Positions 17,018-25,494 of a stretch of 35,345 nt of DNA are shown here, piece after piece. The DNA lies in assembly GCA_001798885.1 (NCBI GenBank), contig MGQW01000073.1:1-35345 (forward strand). The letters run 5' to 3'. The translations under genes were made by a program, and so were the position numbers. Position 1 is the stretch's first letter. Every line of letters starts with the position of its first letter. The DNA is from Deltaproteobacteria bacterium RBG_16_64_85. Lineage in GTDB: Bacteria > Desulfobacterota > Deferrimicrobia > Deferrimicrobiales > Deferrimicrobiaceae. Below the pieces are notes generated by a model, which had not been told where the DNA came from, did not search any database, and saw only the letters and a program-made list of their open reading frames with translations.

Positions 17018-17059
17018 ATTATACCCCAATGAGGTGGTTTCGGGAGGCTCTGGTATAAT
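17018..17059. promoter_or_regulatory. Divergent promoter region of arnT and the P460 gene
   Basis: Two perfect TATAAT hexamers face away from each other: 17023-17018 on the minus strand for arnT (GGGG before it) and 17054-17059 on the plus strand for the cytochrome gene, the latter with an extended -10 (TGGTATAAT). Neither has a recognisable TTGACA-like -35 at normal spacing, so an activator may help. Confidence 0.55.
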
Positions 17060-17102
17060 ACGCACATCACGCTTTCCCTGACAGGGAGGAAAGGAGTGCG
17101 CG

Positions 17103-17633
17103 GTGCATCACACCACCCCCCGGGTTCTTCTCCTTATGGGATTCGCAGTGCTCTTTCTGTCCTTCGTTGCCGGTTCGGGAACCGCCCAGGAGAAAGCGGC
17201 ATCGCCCGCAAACCTCCATGCGTCGCCGATCTTCGGTGTTACGGTCCCGGAGGGATACCGGAGCTGGCAGCTCATCGCCATCTCCCACCGCACCGACAAC
17301 AAGGACGAGCTCCGGGCCGTCCTGGGCAACAACATCGTCATGAAGGCATTCCGCGAGAACACGCTCCCCTTCCCCGACGGGTCGGTGATCGCGAAGCTGG
17401 CGTGGAAGCGCGAGCCGATGAAGGAGTTCGCGGGAGCCTGGATGCCGGGAGTCGCCCCGCGGATCGAGTTCATGGCCAAGGACTCCAGGAAGTACGCCTC
17501 TACCGGCGGATGGGGGTTCGGACGCTTCATCGACGGGAAACCGGCGGACGAGGCGACGCACAAGACTTGTTTTCCGTGCCACCTGGTCAACGTGAAGGAC
17601 CACGACTTCGTCTTTACCCGGTACGCCCCGTGA
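17103..17633 (+). CDS. Exported cytochrome P460-like mono-haem protein
   Basis: 176-residue periplasmic protein. A signal peptide covers about residues 1-29 (hydrophobic run LLLMGFAVLFLSFVAG, then GTAQE). The body matches the cytochrome P460 fold family: IFGVTVPEGYRSWQLIAIS, VLGNNIVMKAFRENTLPFPDGSVIAKLAWKR split over one stretch, and one haem site CFPCH (C156, C159, H160) near the C-terminus. True P460 enzymes oxidise hydroxylamine and have a Lys-haem cross-link; many relatives of this type have no tested function, so only haem binding is claimed. The start is GTG 17103, seven bases after AAAGGAG. It is first of a run of plus-strand genes. Confidence 0.85.
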   Translation: MHHTTPRVLLLMGFAVLFLSFVAGSGTAQEKAASPANLHASPIFGVTVPEGYRSWQLIAISHRTDNKDELRAVLGNNIVMKAFRENTLPFPDGSVIAKLAWKREPMKEFAGAWMPGVAPRIEFMAKDSRKYASTGGWGFGRFIDGKPADEATHKTCFPCHLVNVKDHDFVFTRYAP

Positions 17634-17649
17634 GAGGACGCCGGGGCCG

Positions 17650-18087
17650 ATGAACTACAAGGCCGGGACGATCGGGAAGATCCTGCTGGCGCGGTTCGAC
17701 CACGGCGAGCCGGTCGTCCCTGGGCTCGTCGATCTGTGCAGGAAGGAGAACGTCCTTTCGGGGTGGTTCTTCCTTTTCGGGGCGATTGCTGCGGGAAGGA
17801 TGGTCACCGGTCCACGGGAGGCCTGCCTGCCCCCGGAGCCCGTCTGGACGGAGTTCGCGAAACCGCACGAAATCGTCGGAATGGGAAGCGTCGCGGAAAA
17901 GGAAGGCGCCCCTGCCATCCACCTCCATGCCTCGCTCGGCAGGGGGAAGGAGGTCCTGACCGGCTGCATCCGGAAGGAAGGGGAGGTTTTCCTCGTCGTG
18001 GAGGCCCTGATCCTCCAGATCGCCGGCGTGTCGGCCTCCCGAAAGCCGGACCAGCCTTCCGGGCTGGAGCTGCTCTCCGTTGAGTAA
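17650..18087 (+). CDS. PPC/DUF296-domain protein
   Basis: 145-residue single-domain protein of the PPC (plants and prokaryotes conserved) family. Visible marks are the N-terminal strand ILLARFDHGEPVVPGL, the ENVLSGWFFLFGAI core, IHLHASLGR with the metal-binding histidines typical of bacterial members, and the closing VEALILQI. Bacterial PPC proteins form trimers; their role is largely unknown, and DNA binding is established mainly for plant AT-hook fusions. It starts 16 bases after the P460 stop, and its last codons overlap the next gene's TTG start. Confidence 0.85.
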   Translation: MNYKAGTIGKILLARFDHGEPVVPGLVDLCRKENVLSGWFFLFGAIAAGRMVTGPREACLPPEPVWTEFAKPHEIVGMGSVAEKEGAPAIHLHASLGRGKEVLTGCIRKEGEVFLVVEALILQIAGVSASRKPDQPSGLELLSVE

Positions 18088-18919
18088 CTTCTCCGTGAAA
18101 CCGCTTCGCAGCGGGAGTTCGGGGAACCTCACGCTGGTGGAGCACGCCGGCACGACGATCCTGGTGGACGCAGGTCTCTCCTCCCAGAGGGGACTCGTTT
18201 CCGCGCTCTCCGAGGCGGGATCCCACTGGGACGACATCGACGCGGTACTGGTGTCCCACCTCCACGCGGATCACATCCACCCCTCCGCGGTCGCCTGCTG
18301 CGCGCGTCACGAAGTGCCCATCCTCCTCCACGAGAAGAACCTGCGGGCGTTCTCGCGCCGGGTTCTTTCGCGGTCATCGATGTCCGGGCCGCTGCGGACG
18401 TTCGGGGCGGAGCCGTTCTCCGTCGGGAGCATCGGGGTCGTGCCGTTCGCCGTCCCCCACGACGCGGAGGGCCTCACCTGCGGATTCCGCATCGAAGCCC
18501 TCGCCGGGGACCGCGAAGCCCGCGTCTCCATGGCAACCGACCTGGGAAGCGGCGGAAACGGTCTCTACGAGCGGTTCGTCGACAGCGACCTCATCCTGAT
18601 CGAATCGAACTACGACCCCGTGATGCTCACGAACAGCCACCGCAACCATTACGACCGGGCGCGGGTCGATTCCGACGTGGGCCACCTCTCCAACGAACAG
18701 GCCGGGAAGTTCCTCGTGAGGGTGATGCAGGAGAGCCGGAAGCTGCCGCGGGCGGTGGTTCTCTGCCATCTGAGCGCCGATCACAACACCCCTTCGCGGG
18801 CCATCGGGACGGTCCGGGGAATCCTCTCCCGCTACGGTTTCGGGGATATCCCGGTGCACGCGGCACGCCGGGACCGCCCCTCTCCCCGCTTTTTCGCGAT
18901 GGAGGCGGGGAAACGATGA
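18080..18919 (+). CDS. MBL-fold metallo-hydrolase, YycJ/WalJ-like
   Basis: 279-residue metallo-beta-lactamase-fold protein with the dinuclear metal motif HLHADH (residues 60-65), preceded by the family opening VKPLRSGSSGNLTLVEH and TTILVDAGLSS. Later metal ligands are likely in VPHDAEGLTCG (H), MATDLGSG (D) and LCHLSADHNTP. The pattern matches the YycJ/WalJ group, thought to be exonucleases in cell-wall or DNA-repair contexts, but the substrate is unproven. The start is set at TTG 18080 (MSNFSVKPL), overlapping the PPC gene by eight bases. No signal peptide, so cytoplasmic. Confidence 0.87.
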   Translation: MSNFSVKPLRSGSSGNLTLVEHAGTTILVDAGLSSQRGLVSALSEAGSHWDDIDAVLVSHLHADHIHPSAVACCARHEVPILLHEKNLRAFSRRVLSRSSMSGPLRTFGAEPFSVGSIGVVPFAVPHDAEGLTCGFRIEALAGDREARVSMATDLGSGGNGLYERFVDSDLILIESNYDPVMLTNSHRNHYDRARVDSDVGHLSNEQAGKFLVRVMQESRKLPRAVVLCHLSADHNTPSRAIGTVRGILSRYGFGDIPVHAARRDRPSPRFFAMEAGKR

Positions 18920-18963
18920 ATGTACCCACCACCTCGAGCGTCAAAGATCACGGGAGGTTTCCC

Positions 18964-19581
18964 ATGCGGAAAAGCTTATGTGCGGCCGTCGCCGTCGCTT
19001 TCCTTGCGGCGGTTCTTTATGGATGCGCCCAGACGGCCCAGTCCGTCCGGGAGAACCCGAGCACCACGATCGGAGCGGGAACCGGGGTCGTGGGCGGCGC
19101 CGTCGTGGGCGGGATCATCGGCGGGAAGCGAGGCGCGGTCATCGGCGGCCTCCTCGGGGGCTTGACGGGGGGCGCGATCGGCCACTACATGGACCAGAAG
19201 GAAAAGACCCTCCCGCAGACCAGCAGGGAGTATGGATATACTCCGGCGCAGGGGACGAGGCTCAAGATCGAAACCGTCCGTTCCCGTCCCGCCGTCCTCG
19301 TTCCAGGGGAGACGGTCAACATCGACCTGACCTACGCTGTCCTCACCCCGTCGGCCGACCAGCAGGTCCTCGTCAGGGAGACGAGGGAAATCCTCGTGAA
19401 CGGCACCTCCGTGGGGAAGACGGAGATCAAGATCGAACGCGAAGGGGGGACGTGGAAGAGCATCGTCCCCATCATCCTGCCCGCCGACGCCCCGGCGGGG
19501 AAATACCGGGTCATCGCTTCGGTCGAGAGCGCCGGCGGCGGCAAGGACGTCGAGGAGACGAATTTCAAGGTACAGCGGTGA
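18964..19581 (+). CDS. Glycine-zipper outer-membrane-type lipoprotein
   Basis: 205-residue lipoprotein. The signal peptide MRKSLCAAVAVAFLAAVLYGC ends in the lipobox LYGC, so the mature protein should begin with an acylated cysteine near residue 21. Residues 40-75 form a glycine-zipper segment with repeated GG and GxxxG (TGVVGGAVVGGIIGGKRGA), as in SlyB/Pcp or Omp-type zipper proteins that embed in membranes. The C-terminal half is a soluble beta-rich domain (about 100-205) resembling an immunoglobulin-like fold. ATG 18964 has GGGAGG correctly placed; an ATG at 18916 in the same frame would add 16 residues ahead of the signal peptide and is less likely. Confidence 0.85.
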   Translation: MRKSLCAAVAVAFLAAVLYGCAQTAQSVRENPSTTIGAGTGVVGGAVVGGIIGGKRGAVIGGLLGGLTGGAIGHYMDQKEKTLPQTSREYGYTPAQGTRLKIETVRSRPAVLVPGETVNIDLTYAVLTPSADQQVLVRETREILVNGTSVGKTEIKIEREGGTWKSIVPIILPADAPAGKYRVIASVESAGGGKDVEETNFKVQR

Positions 19582-19603
19582 GAATCCCGCGCCCGATGAA
19601 GGA

Positions 19604-19632
19604 GTGTCCCTCCGGTACTTTTCCGATAGAAT
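19604..19632 (+). promoter_or_regulatory. Promoter-like motif upstream of glgB, twin of 7196-7224
   Basis: GTGTCCCTCCGG (19604-19615) followed by a tail ending TAGAAT (19627-19632), identical in register to the element before the MEDS sensor gene. If TAGAAT is the -10, transcription would begin only about two bases before the glgB ATG at 19641. Confidence 0.45.
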
Positions 19633-19640
19633 AGTCGCCT

Positions 19641-21857
19641 ATGGTCGGAACGCTCCGGAAACAGGATATCGAACTCCTCGCAGACGCCAGACACTGGGAC
19701 CCTTTCTCCGTCCTGGGCCCCCACGTGGTCGACATCAACCAGAGGAAGGCAGTGGCGATAAGGGCAGTCCTCCCCCTTGCCTCCCACGCATACGTGGTGA
19801 CCTTTAAGGAGGGGAAGAAGAGGCGCACGGAGATGGAGCGCCTCCACCCCGACGGCGTATTCGAAGCGGTCTTCCCCCGCATCCGCGAGTTCTTCCCCTA
19901 CCGGATCGAGATCGTCGATTACGAGGGGCACCGCTGGCAGCAGGACGACCCCTACGCCTTCGGCTGCGTCCTCACCGATTTCGACATCCACCTCCTGCAC
20001 GAAGGGACCCACCTCGACCAGTACGCGCGGCTCGGGAGCCACCTGGCCCGCGTGAGCGAAGTGAACGGTGTCACCTTCGCCGTCTGGGCGCCCAACGCCG
20101 AGCGCGTCTCCGTCGTCGGGAACTTCAATCATTGGGATGGCCGTACGCACCCGATGCGCAGCCGGGGCGAGAGCGGCATCTGGGAGATCTTCATCCCGGG
20201 CCTGACGGAGGGCGAGATCTACAAGTTCGAGATCCGCACCCGCGAGGCCGGAGCGCTGTTCACGAAGTCCGACCCGTTCGCCTTCCGCTTTGAGCCGCCC
20301 CCCCGCACGGGATCGATCGTCTGCAGCATCGACGGATATGCCTGGGGGGATGCGGACTGGATGGCAGCCCGCGCCTCGCGGAATCCCCTTGAGGCTCCGA
20401 TGGCCACTTACGAGGTGCACCTGGGCTCGTGGAAGCGGAAGCCGGAGGAGGGAAACCGTTACCTCACCTATCTCGAGCTCGCGGACGAGCTCGTCCCCTA
20501 CGTCCGCGACATGGGCTACACCCACATCGAGCTGCTTCCCGTCTCGGAGCATCCTTTCGACGGCTCCTGGGGGTACCAGACGCTGGGATACTTCGCTCCC
20601 ACCGCCCGGTTCGGCAACCCCGCGGACTTCATGGCGTTCGTGGACCGCTGCCACCAGGAGGGAATCGGCGTGATCCTCGACTGGGTGCCCGCCCATTTCC
20701 CGAAGGACGGGCACGGGCTGAACTACTTCGACGGCAGCCATCTGTACGAACACGCCGACCCTCGGAAAGGGGAACACCACGACTGGGGGACCCTGGTCTT
20801 CAACTACGGCCGGCGCGAGGTGGCGAATTTTCTCCTGTCCAACGCCCTTTTCTGGCTGGAGAAGTACCACATCGACGGCCTGAGGGTGGACGCGGTGGCC
20901 TCCATGATCTACCTCGACTATTCCCGGAACCCCGGGGATTGGATCCCCAACGAATTCGGGGGCCGGGAGAACCTGGAGGCGATTGCATTCCTCAAGCGGA
21001 TGAACGAGCTCGTCCACGCGAAGCACCCGGGAGCGATCACGCTCGCGGAAGAGTCCACTGCCTGGCCGATGGTGTCGCGCCCGGTGTACCTGGGCGGCCT
21101 CGGATTCACCTTCAAGTGGAATATGGGATGGATGCACGACATGCTGGGGTTCATCGAGAAGGAGCCGATCTACCGCAAGTTCCACTTCGGCACGCTGACC
21201 TTCTCTCTCCTCTATGCCTTCCACGAAAATTTCGTCCTCCCCTTCTCGCACGACGAGGTCGTCCACCAGAAGCGTGCCTTGCTGGACAAAATGCCGGGCG
21301 ACCTGTGGCAGAAGTTCGCGAACCTGCGGCTCCTGTACGCCTACATGTACGCGCACCCCGGGAAGAAGCTGTTGTTCATGGGCTGCGAGTTCGGCCAGTG
21401 GGAGGAGTGGAACCACGACGTGTCGCTTTCGTGGCATCTCCTTCAGTGGGACTCCCACCGGGGGCTCCAGACGATGGTGCGGGATCTCAACCGTATCTAC
21501 AAGGCCTCCCCCGCCCTGCACGAAGTCGATTTCCGCCCCGAGGGGTTCGAGTGGATCGGCTTCCGTGATGTCGACCACAGCATCGTCTCCTTCCTGCGCC
21601 GGGCGAAAACCCCGGACGATTTTCTGGTGTGCGCCTTCAACTTCACACCCGTCCTCCGGAAGGATTACCGGGTGGGTGTCCCCGCTCCGGGACTCTACCG
21701 GGCGGTGTTCAACAGCGATTCCGAATTTTACGGGGGGAGCAACGCGGACGGCGTCGACGCCACACCGGCGGAGGACGTCTCGTGGAACGGCCGCCCCTGG
21801 TCGGTGAAACTCTCCCTTCCCCCGCTGGGCGCCCTGTTCCTGCGACGTTCGGAGTAA
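19641..21857 (+). CDS. glgB: 1,4-alpha-glucan branching enzyme GlgB
   Basis: 738-residue GH13 enzyme that makes alpha-1,6 branches in glycogen; length is normal for the long bacterial form. Domains: N-terminal CBM48-like N1 and N2 (about 10-230, with DPFSVLGPH and [23 protein letters not shown]), the catalytic barrel (about 245-610), and the C-terminal beta domain. Catalytic residues are D417 (DGLRVDAV), E470 (LAEEST) and D538 (FSHDE), spaced 53 and 68 residues apart as in the E. coli enzyme. No Shine-Dalgarno precedes ATG 19641, and no better start exists before the conserved DPFSVLGPH. No other glycogen genes are in the window. Confidence 0.96.
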   Translation: MVGTLRKQDIELLADARHWDPFSVLGPHVVDINQRKAVAIRAVLPLASHAYVVTFKEGKKRRTEMERLHPDGVFEAVFPRIREFFPYRIEIVDYEGHRWQQDDPYAFGCVLTDFDIHLLHEGTHLDQYARLGSHLARVSEVNGVTFAVWAPNAERVSVVGNFNHWDGRTHPMRSRGESGIWEIFIPGLTEGEIYKFEIRTREAGALFTKSDPFAFRFEPPPRTGSIVCSIDGYAWGDADWMAARASRNPLEAPMATYEVHLGSWKRKPEEGNRYLTYLELADELVPYVRDMGYTHIELLPVSEHPFDGSWGYQTLGYFAPTARFGNPADFMAFVDRCHQEGIGVILDWVPAHFPKDGHGLNYFDGSHLYEHADPRKGEHHDWGTLVFNYGRREVANFLLSNALFWLEKYHIDGLRVDAVASMIYLDYSRNPGDWIPNEFGGRENLEAIAFLKRMNELVHAKHPGAITLAEESTAWPMVSRPVYLGGLGFTFKWNMGWMHDMLGFIEKEPIYRKFHFGTLTFSLLYAFHENFVLPFSHDEVVHQKRALLDKMPGDLWQKFANLRLLYAYMYAHPGKKLLFMGCEFGQWEEWNHDVSLSWHLLQWDSHRGLQTMVRDLNRIYKASPALHEVDFRPEGFEWIGFRDVDHSIVSFLRRAKTPDDFLVCAFNFTPVLRKDYRVGVPAPGLYRAVFNSDSEFYGGSNADGVDATPAEDVSWNGRPWSVKLSLPPLGALFLRRSE

Positions 21858-21862
21858 CCCCG

Positions 21863-23152
21863 ATGCGAACGGTCCTCCCTCCTGCGCCCCCGGGGGGCGC
21901 TCCCCCGCGCCCTCCTGCGCCCCCCCGCGTTCCCCCATCCGCGCTGGCGGCCACCTTCCAGGCGATGCGCCACCGGAACTTCCGGCTCTGGTTCTTCGGC
22001 CAGCTCACCTCGCTCGTGGGCACCTGGATGCAGACGATCGCCCAGAACTGGCTGGTGTACCAGCTGACCGGCTCGGCGCGGGATCTGGGACTCGTGAACT
22101 TCGTGGGCGCCATCCCCCTGGTGCCCCTCACGCTCTACGCCGGCGCGATCGCCGACCGGTTCTCGAAGCGGAAGATCATCTTCGCCATGCAGGCCGCCAT
22201 GATGGTCCAGGCGTTTCTCCTCTTCGCCCTGTGCTGGGCAGGCGTGGTGCAGGTGTGGCACGTTATGGCGCTCGCTTTTCTGCTCGGAGCGGCGCAGGCC
22301 CTCGACACCCCGGCACGGCAGGCCTTCGTCGTCGAGCTGGTGGGGAAGGAGGACCTGTCCAACGCGATCGCGCTCAACTCCGGGATCTTCCACGGAGCAC
22401 GGGTGATCGGGCCGGCGGTGGCGGGGATTCTCGTGGCCTACGTCGGCGTTTCCGGAGCTTTTTTCCTGAACGGGGCGAGCTTCCTGGCCGTCCTCGGCGG
22501 GCTCTTCCTGATGGACGCCTCCCTCATCCGCCGCGCGCGAGCGGACGGGAAGGTCGGGGACGACCTGCTCGGGGGGGCCCGGTACATCCGGGATTACCGT
22601 GCGCCGAAGGCGATCGTCCTCCTCGTCTCCTTCTCGGCGCTGCTGGCGATGCCGTACCACGTTCTGGTCCCCGTATTCGCCAAGGAAATCCTGGGCGGGG
22701 GGGCTGGCACCTACGGGATTTTGATGTCCGCGGCGGGGGTGGGCGCCGTGCTCGGCTCCCTGTTTTCCGCATCCGGGTGGGCGGTGCGGCGGAAAGGCAT
22801 GGCACTGACGGCGGGAAGCCTGTCGTTCCCCCTGTTTCTGTTTGCCTTCGCGTTTTCCCGCGATTATGCTCTGTCCGTTGGCCTGCTCACCGCGATCGGG
22901 TTCGCCTTCGTCCTGCAGAACGCGCCGGCGAACTCCCTGCTCCAGACGATCGTGCCGGACCACCTCCGCGGGAGGGTGATGGCCATTTACGTCTCCCTTT
23001 TCCTGGGGCTGATGCGGATCGGAGGCCTTCTCCTGGGGCTGCTTGCGGACTCTACCTCTACGACCGCAGCGCTGGCCACAGCGGCCGTCGCGAGCCTCGC
23101 CGGGGGGGCGGCGATCTGCGCGAAATTTCCGGAGCTGCGGAAAATGGAATGA
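21863..23152 (+). CDS. MFS exporter, EntS/DHA3-like
   Basis: 429-residue inner-membrane transporter. The first 30 residues are proline-rich and probably disordered. They are followed by FQAMRHRNFRLWFFGQLTSLVGTWMQTIAQNWLVYQLTGSA, here split as FQAMRHRNFRLWFFGQ and TSLVGTWMQTIAQNWL, the hallmark of the MFS_3/EntS group. Then come AGAIADRFSKRKII (motif A), AAQALDTPARQAFVVELVG, and about 12 helices in all. Family members export siderophores, macrolides or drugs; the substrate here is unknown. ATG 21863 lies five bases after the glgB stop, so the two may be co-transcribed, though no shared function is evident. Confidence 0.87.
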   Translation: MRTVLPPAPPGGAPPRPPAPPRVPPSALAATFQAMRHRNFRLWFFGQLTSLVGTWMQTIAQNWLVYQLTGSARDLGLVNFVGAIPLVPLTLYAGAIADRFSKRKIIFAMQAAMMVQAFLLFALCWAGVVQVWHVMALAFLLGAAQALDTPARQAFVVELVGKEDLSNAIALNSGIFHGARVIGPAVAGILVAYVGVSGAFFLNGASFLAVLGGLFLMDASLIRRARADGKVGDDLLGGARYIRDYRAPKAIVLLVSFSALLAMPYHVLVPVFAKEILGGGAGTYGILMSAAGVGAVLGSLFSASGWAVRRKGMALTAGSLSFPLFLFAFAFSRDYALSVGLLTAIGFAFVLQNAPANSLLQTIVPDHLRGRVMAIYVSLFLGLMRIGGLLLGLLADSTSTTAALATAAVASLAGGAAICAKFPELRKME

Positions 23153-23279
23153 GCGCTCCGCTCGCATACCCGGTACCGGCTGCGCCCCCCTCCTGCGGCG
23201 GCTCCGCCGGAGACCCCCCTGCCGCTGGAAGAAAGCCGCAATCGACGGGGTCGGCTTTCCGCGGCACGGGACTTCCGGT

Positions 23280-23297
23280 CGGTATAATAATTTACCG
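23280..23297 (+). promoter_or_regulatory. Metallophosphoesterase promoter -10 inside an inverted repeat
   Basis: CGGTA (23280-23284) and TACCG (23293-23297) flank a core that contains the perfect -10 TATAAT (23283-23288). No -35 is evident. The inverted repeat could be an operator. The start codon is 23 bases downstream. Confidence 0.45.
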
Positions 23298-23320
23298 TAA
23301 CTATTTCGCGAGGTGATCGC

Positions 23321-24106
23321 ATGAGGAAGCGCTTTCGATTCGGCTCCGTCCTGCTGCTCGCAGGGCTGCTGTGGGCTTCGGCTGCCTTCGGGTGGTCGTT
23401 CGGGGTGTGCGGGGACAGCCGGGACGACCGGTACGGGGTCTTCCCCCGCATCCTGGCGGCGGTCCGGGATTCCGACATGGAGTTCCTCCTGCACACGGGA
23501 GACCTCGAGCGTCCGGGCGGGACGAAGTCGTGGGAGGCGTTCAAGGCGAAAGCGGCGGATTTCCCGAAGCCGCTGTACGTCGTGATCGGTAACCACGAAC
23601 TGCGGGAGGGGACCCGCGAGGAGTTCGCGCGCTTTTTCGAACTGCGCTCCTCTTCTTACGGTTTCACGCACAAGGACGTGCGGTTCCTCGTCCTCGACAA
23701 CGCGGACGGGGCCCTGCCCGACTCCCTCCTCGACTGGCTGAACCGGGAACTGGCCGCCCACCCCAAGGGAAAAAACGGGATCGCCCGGATCGTGGTGGCG
23801 ATGCACATCCCGCCGCAGACGGACAGCATTTTCCCCCACCGCACGACAAGCGGCTACGGTGAGCAGAGCTTGAATCTCCTCAAGATCCTTCTGCGTCACG
23901 GGGTGGACCTGATCCTTTGCGGCCACGAGCACATGCAGATGGTGGAGGACTGGAACGGTATCAAGGTGATCGTCTCCGGCGGCGCCGGCGCCCCCCTCGT
24001 CCCCTTCCAGAAGTACGGCTTCTACCGGATCGATGTGAAGACCGACGGCATCCAGGAGACCTTCCTCCAGATACCGAAGACCGCTCCTTCATCACCCGGA
24101 AAATAA
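23321..24106 (+). CDS. Exported calcineurin-like metallophosphoesterase
   Basis: 261-residue phosphoesterase with a signal peptide (MRKRFRFG, then the hydrophobic VLLLAGLLWASAAFG, cleavage near residue 23-25). The metallophosphoesterase blocks are in order: VCGDSRD (D-x-[H/R] variant), LLHTGDLERPGG (GD), VVIGNHELREG (GNHE), VAMHIPP (H) and LILCGHEHMQM (GHEH). These residues bind a dinuclear metal centre. The periplasmic substrate is unknown; relatives hydrolyse phosphomonoesters or diesters. ATG 23321 follows GAGGTGATCGC. It stands alone with its own promoter and faces the cytochrome operon tail to tail. Confidence 0.87.
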   Translation: MRKRFRFGSVLLLAGLLWASAAFGWSFGVCGDSRDDRYGVFPRILAAVRDSDMEFLLHTGDLERPGGTKSWEAFKAKAADFPKPLYVVIGNHELREGTREEFARFFELRSSSYGFTHKDVRFLVLDNADGALPDSLLDWLNRELAAHPKGKNGIARIVVAMHIPPQTDSIFPHRTTSGYGEQSLNLLKILLRHGVDLILCGHEHMQMVEDWNGIKVIVSGGAGAPLVPFQKYGFYRIDVKTDGIQETFLQIPKTAPSSPGK

Positions 24107-24168
24107 CCCGGTCTTCCTGGGCAACCTCCGCAGGAGGGTGCGATTCCCTCCAGGGACGCAGCCGGGCG
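24107..24168 (+). other. Structured region between convergent genes, faintly GEMM-like
   Basis: Nested complementarity is visible: CCCGG with CCGGG at the outside, TCCTGG with CCAGGGA within, and CCTCC-GCA-GGAGG as an inner hairpin; GGAGGG-TGCGATT-CCCTCC is an alternative stem. In order, GGGCAACC and GGGACGCAGCC resemble the two conserved blocks of c-di-GMP-I (GEMM) riboswitches. However, the spacing is longer, the canonical AAAGCC is reduced, and no plus-strand gene follows. It may simply be a 3' untranslated structure of the metallophosphoesterase mRNA. Confidence 0.3.
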
Positions 24169-24169
24169 T

Positions 24170-24202
24170 AAAAAAAGGGCGCCGGATCGTTCTCCGGCGT
24201 CC
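24170..24202 (-). terminator. Rho-independent terminator of the cytochrome/NrfD operon
   Basis: On the minus strand GGACGCCGGA (24202-24193) pairs with TCCGGCGCCC (24186-24177) with one G-T wobble and a six-base loop, followed by seven T (24176-24170). It lies 32 bases after the stop of the last NrfD gene. Confidence 0.85.
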
Positions 24203-24234
24203 TTCGTCTACGGGCGGATCTTTTGTTTCCGGCC

Positions 24235-25494
24235 TTACGCCCCGGGGGCGGGCAGGCCTCCCGTCGTCTCTCCGTTCAACCCCTTCCCTTCCTCCCTCAT
24301 TTCCTTCCAGGGCGGCAGGATTTTCAGGAGGACGGCCAGGATGACCAGCGGCAGCAGGAGCAGAACGAAGGCGTAGAGGAGCCCCTCGAGCCCCCCGAAC
24401 TCCATCTTGTAGGTGGTAAGGCCTCGAAAGCTCTTCGAGAACATCTGTCCGCCGATGACCACGTTCCACCGCGTGGAGAAGATGCCGAACTGGATCAGGA
24501 GCACGGAGATGAAGTAGAACATCTTCCGCAGGTCCTCGTTCAGGGAGAACCGCTTCTTGAAGATCTTGGTGATGCTGATGATGCCCAGGGGCAGGAGCAT
24601 CCCGAGCATGACCTGGATGACGACCAGGCTCATGAAGAGCTTGCTCATGACCATCTCGGAGAGGATCTTGATCTCCTCCTCGCTCTGGTAGATGCGGTGG
24701 ATGAAGTCGACGAACTCGAGGGAGAAGTCGACGATGACGGCGTAGAAGAGGAAGTCGACCGCCTTGTCGACGCACTTCATGTTGATCTTTCCGCCGGTCA
24801 GGGGGGTGATGACCATATAGAAGAAGATGACGAGGGCGACCCCCGACACGATCGCGGAGAACAGGAACACGATCGGGATCAGCACGCTGCTCCACCAGGG
24901 GTTCGCCTTGACGGAGCCGAAGATGAACCCGACGTAGCCGTGCAGGAGGAACGCCGAGGGGATCCCGACGATGGTGATCGTCTTGAGCGCCTTGGAGTCG
25001 AAGGCCAGCGCCCCCTCGCTCTTGTCCGTGGAGAAGAGGGCGAGCCCCTTGTGGATCCACTTCATCGCGCCGGTCTCTCCTTCCGCCCAGTGGATCAGGT
25101 CCGTCCGGTAGACGAACCAGATCTCGAGCAACAGGACCGCCATGAGGTACCAGGCGTAAACGAACCCGAACATCGCCATCGCGGAAGAGGTCTGCGGGGT
25201 CAGGAAGATCTCGAAGCTCCGCTCGGGGTGGCCCAGGTGCGACAGCAGCGGCAGAGGCGCAACGAGCAGATACGACAGGGCCGTCAGGAGCGACAACCGG
25301 TAGAGCGGCTGGACCTCCTTGACGTTGAACACCTTCACGAGGGACGCCAGGATGAACGCCCCGGCCACGATGCCGGTGAGGTAGGGGTAGACCACGACCA
25401 GAATGCCCCAGTGGATTTCGATCTCGTTCGGGTAGATGAACCCCGTGATCTGGGGCAGGAGCTCGTACAGGGACTTATACAGTTCGTTGGTCAT
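24235..25494 (-). CDS. NrfD/PsrC-family membrane subunit (module 2)
   Basis: 419-residue polytopic inner-membrane protein of the NrfD/PsrC/DsrP type that exchanges electrons between the quinone pool and a periplasmic iron-sulfur partner. About nine to ten hydrophobic helices are visible, starting IEIHWGILVVVYPYLTGIVAGAFILAS across two pieces, with the typical PLPLLSHLGHPER loop and NPWWSSVLIPIVFLFSA. ATG 25494 overlaps the ferredoxin stop by four bases (ATGA), so both should be made together. It is the last gene before a strong terminator. The C-terminal tail (EEGKGLNGETTGGLPAPGA) is hydrophilic. No molybdopterin catalytic subunit accompanies it. Confidence 0.9.
   Translation of the reverse strand: MTNELYKSLYELLPQITGFIYPNEIEIHWGILVVVYPYLTGIVAGAFILASLVKVFNVKEVQPLYRLSLLTALSYLLVAPLPLLSHLGHPERSFEIFLTPQTSSAMAMFGFVYAWYLMAVLLLEIWFVYRTDLIHWAEGETGAMKWIHKGLALFSTDKSEGALAFDSKALKTITIVGIPSAFLLHGYVGFIFGSVKANPWWSSVLIPIVFLFSAIVSGVALVIFFYMVITPLTGGKINMKCVDKAVDFLFYAVIVDFSLEFVDFIHRIYQSEEEIKILSEMVMSKLFMSLVVIQVMLGMLLPLGIISITKIFKKRFSLNEDLRKMFYFISVLLIQFGIFSTRWNVVIGGQMFSKSFRGLTTYKMEFGGLEGLLYAFVLLLLPLVILAVLLKILPPWKEMREEGKGLNGETTGGLPAPGA

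Noticed and set aside
19332-21938. An 868-codon open frame on the minus strand opposite glgB
   Set aside because: GlgB on the plus strand has all catalytic residues; the antisense frame has no recognisable domain.
24139-24157. tRNA-like T-arm, stem GGAGGG with loop TGCGATT
   Set aside because: No acceptor, D-arm or anticodon arm can be built around it, and the loop has G in place of the second T.
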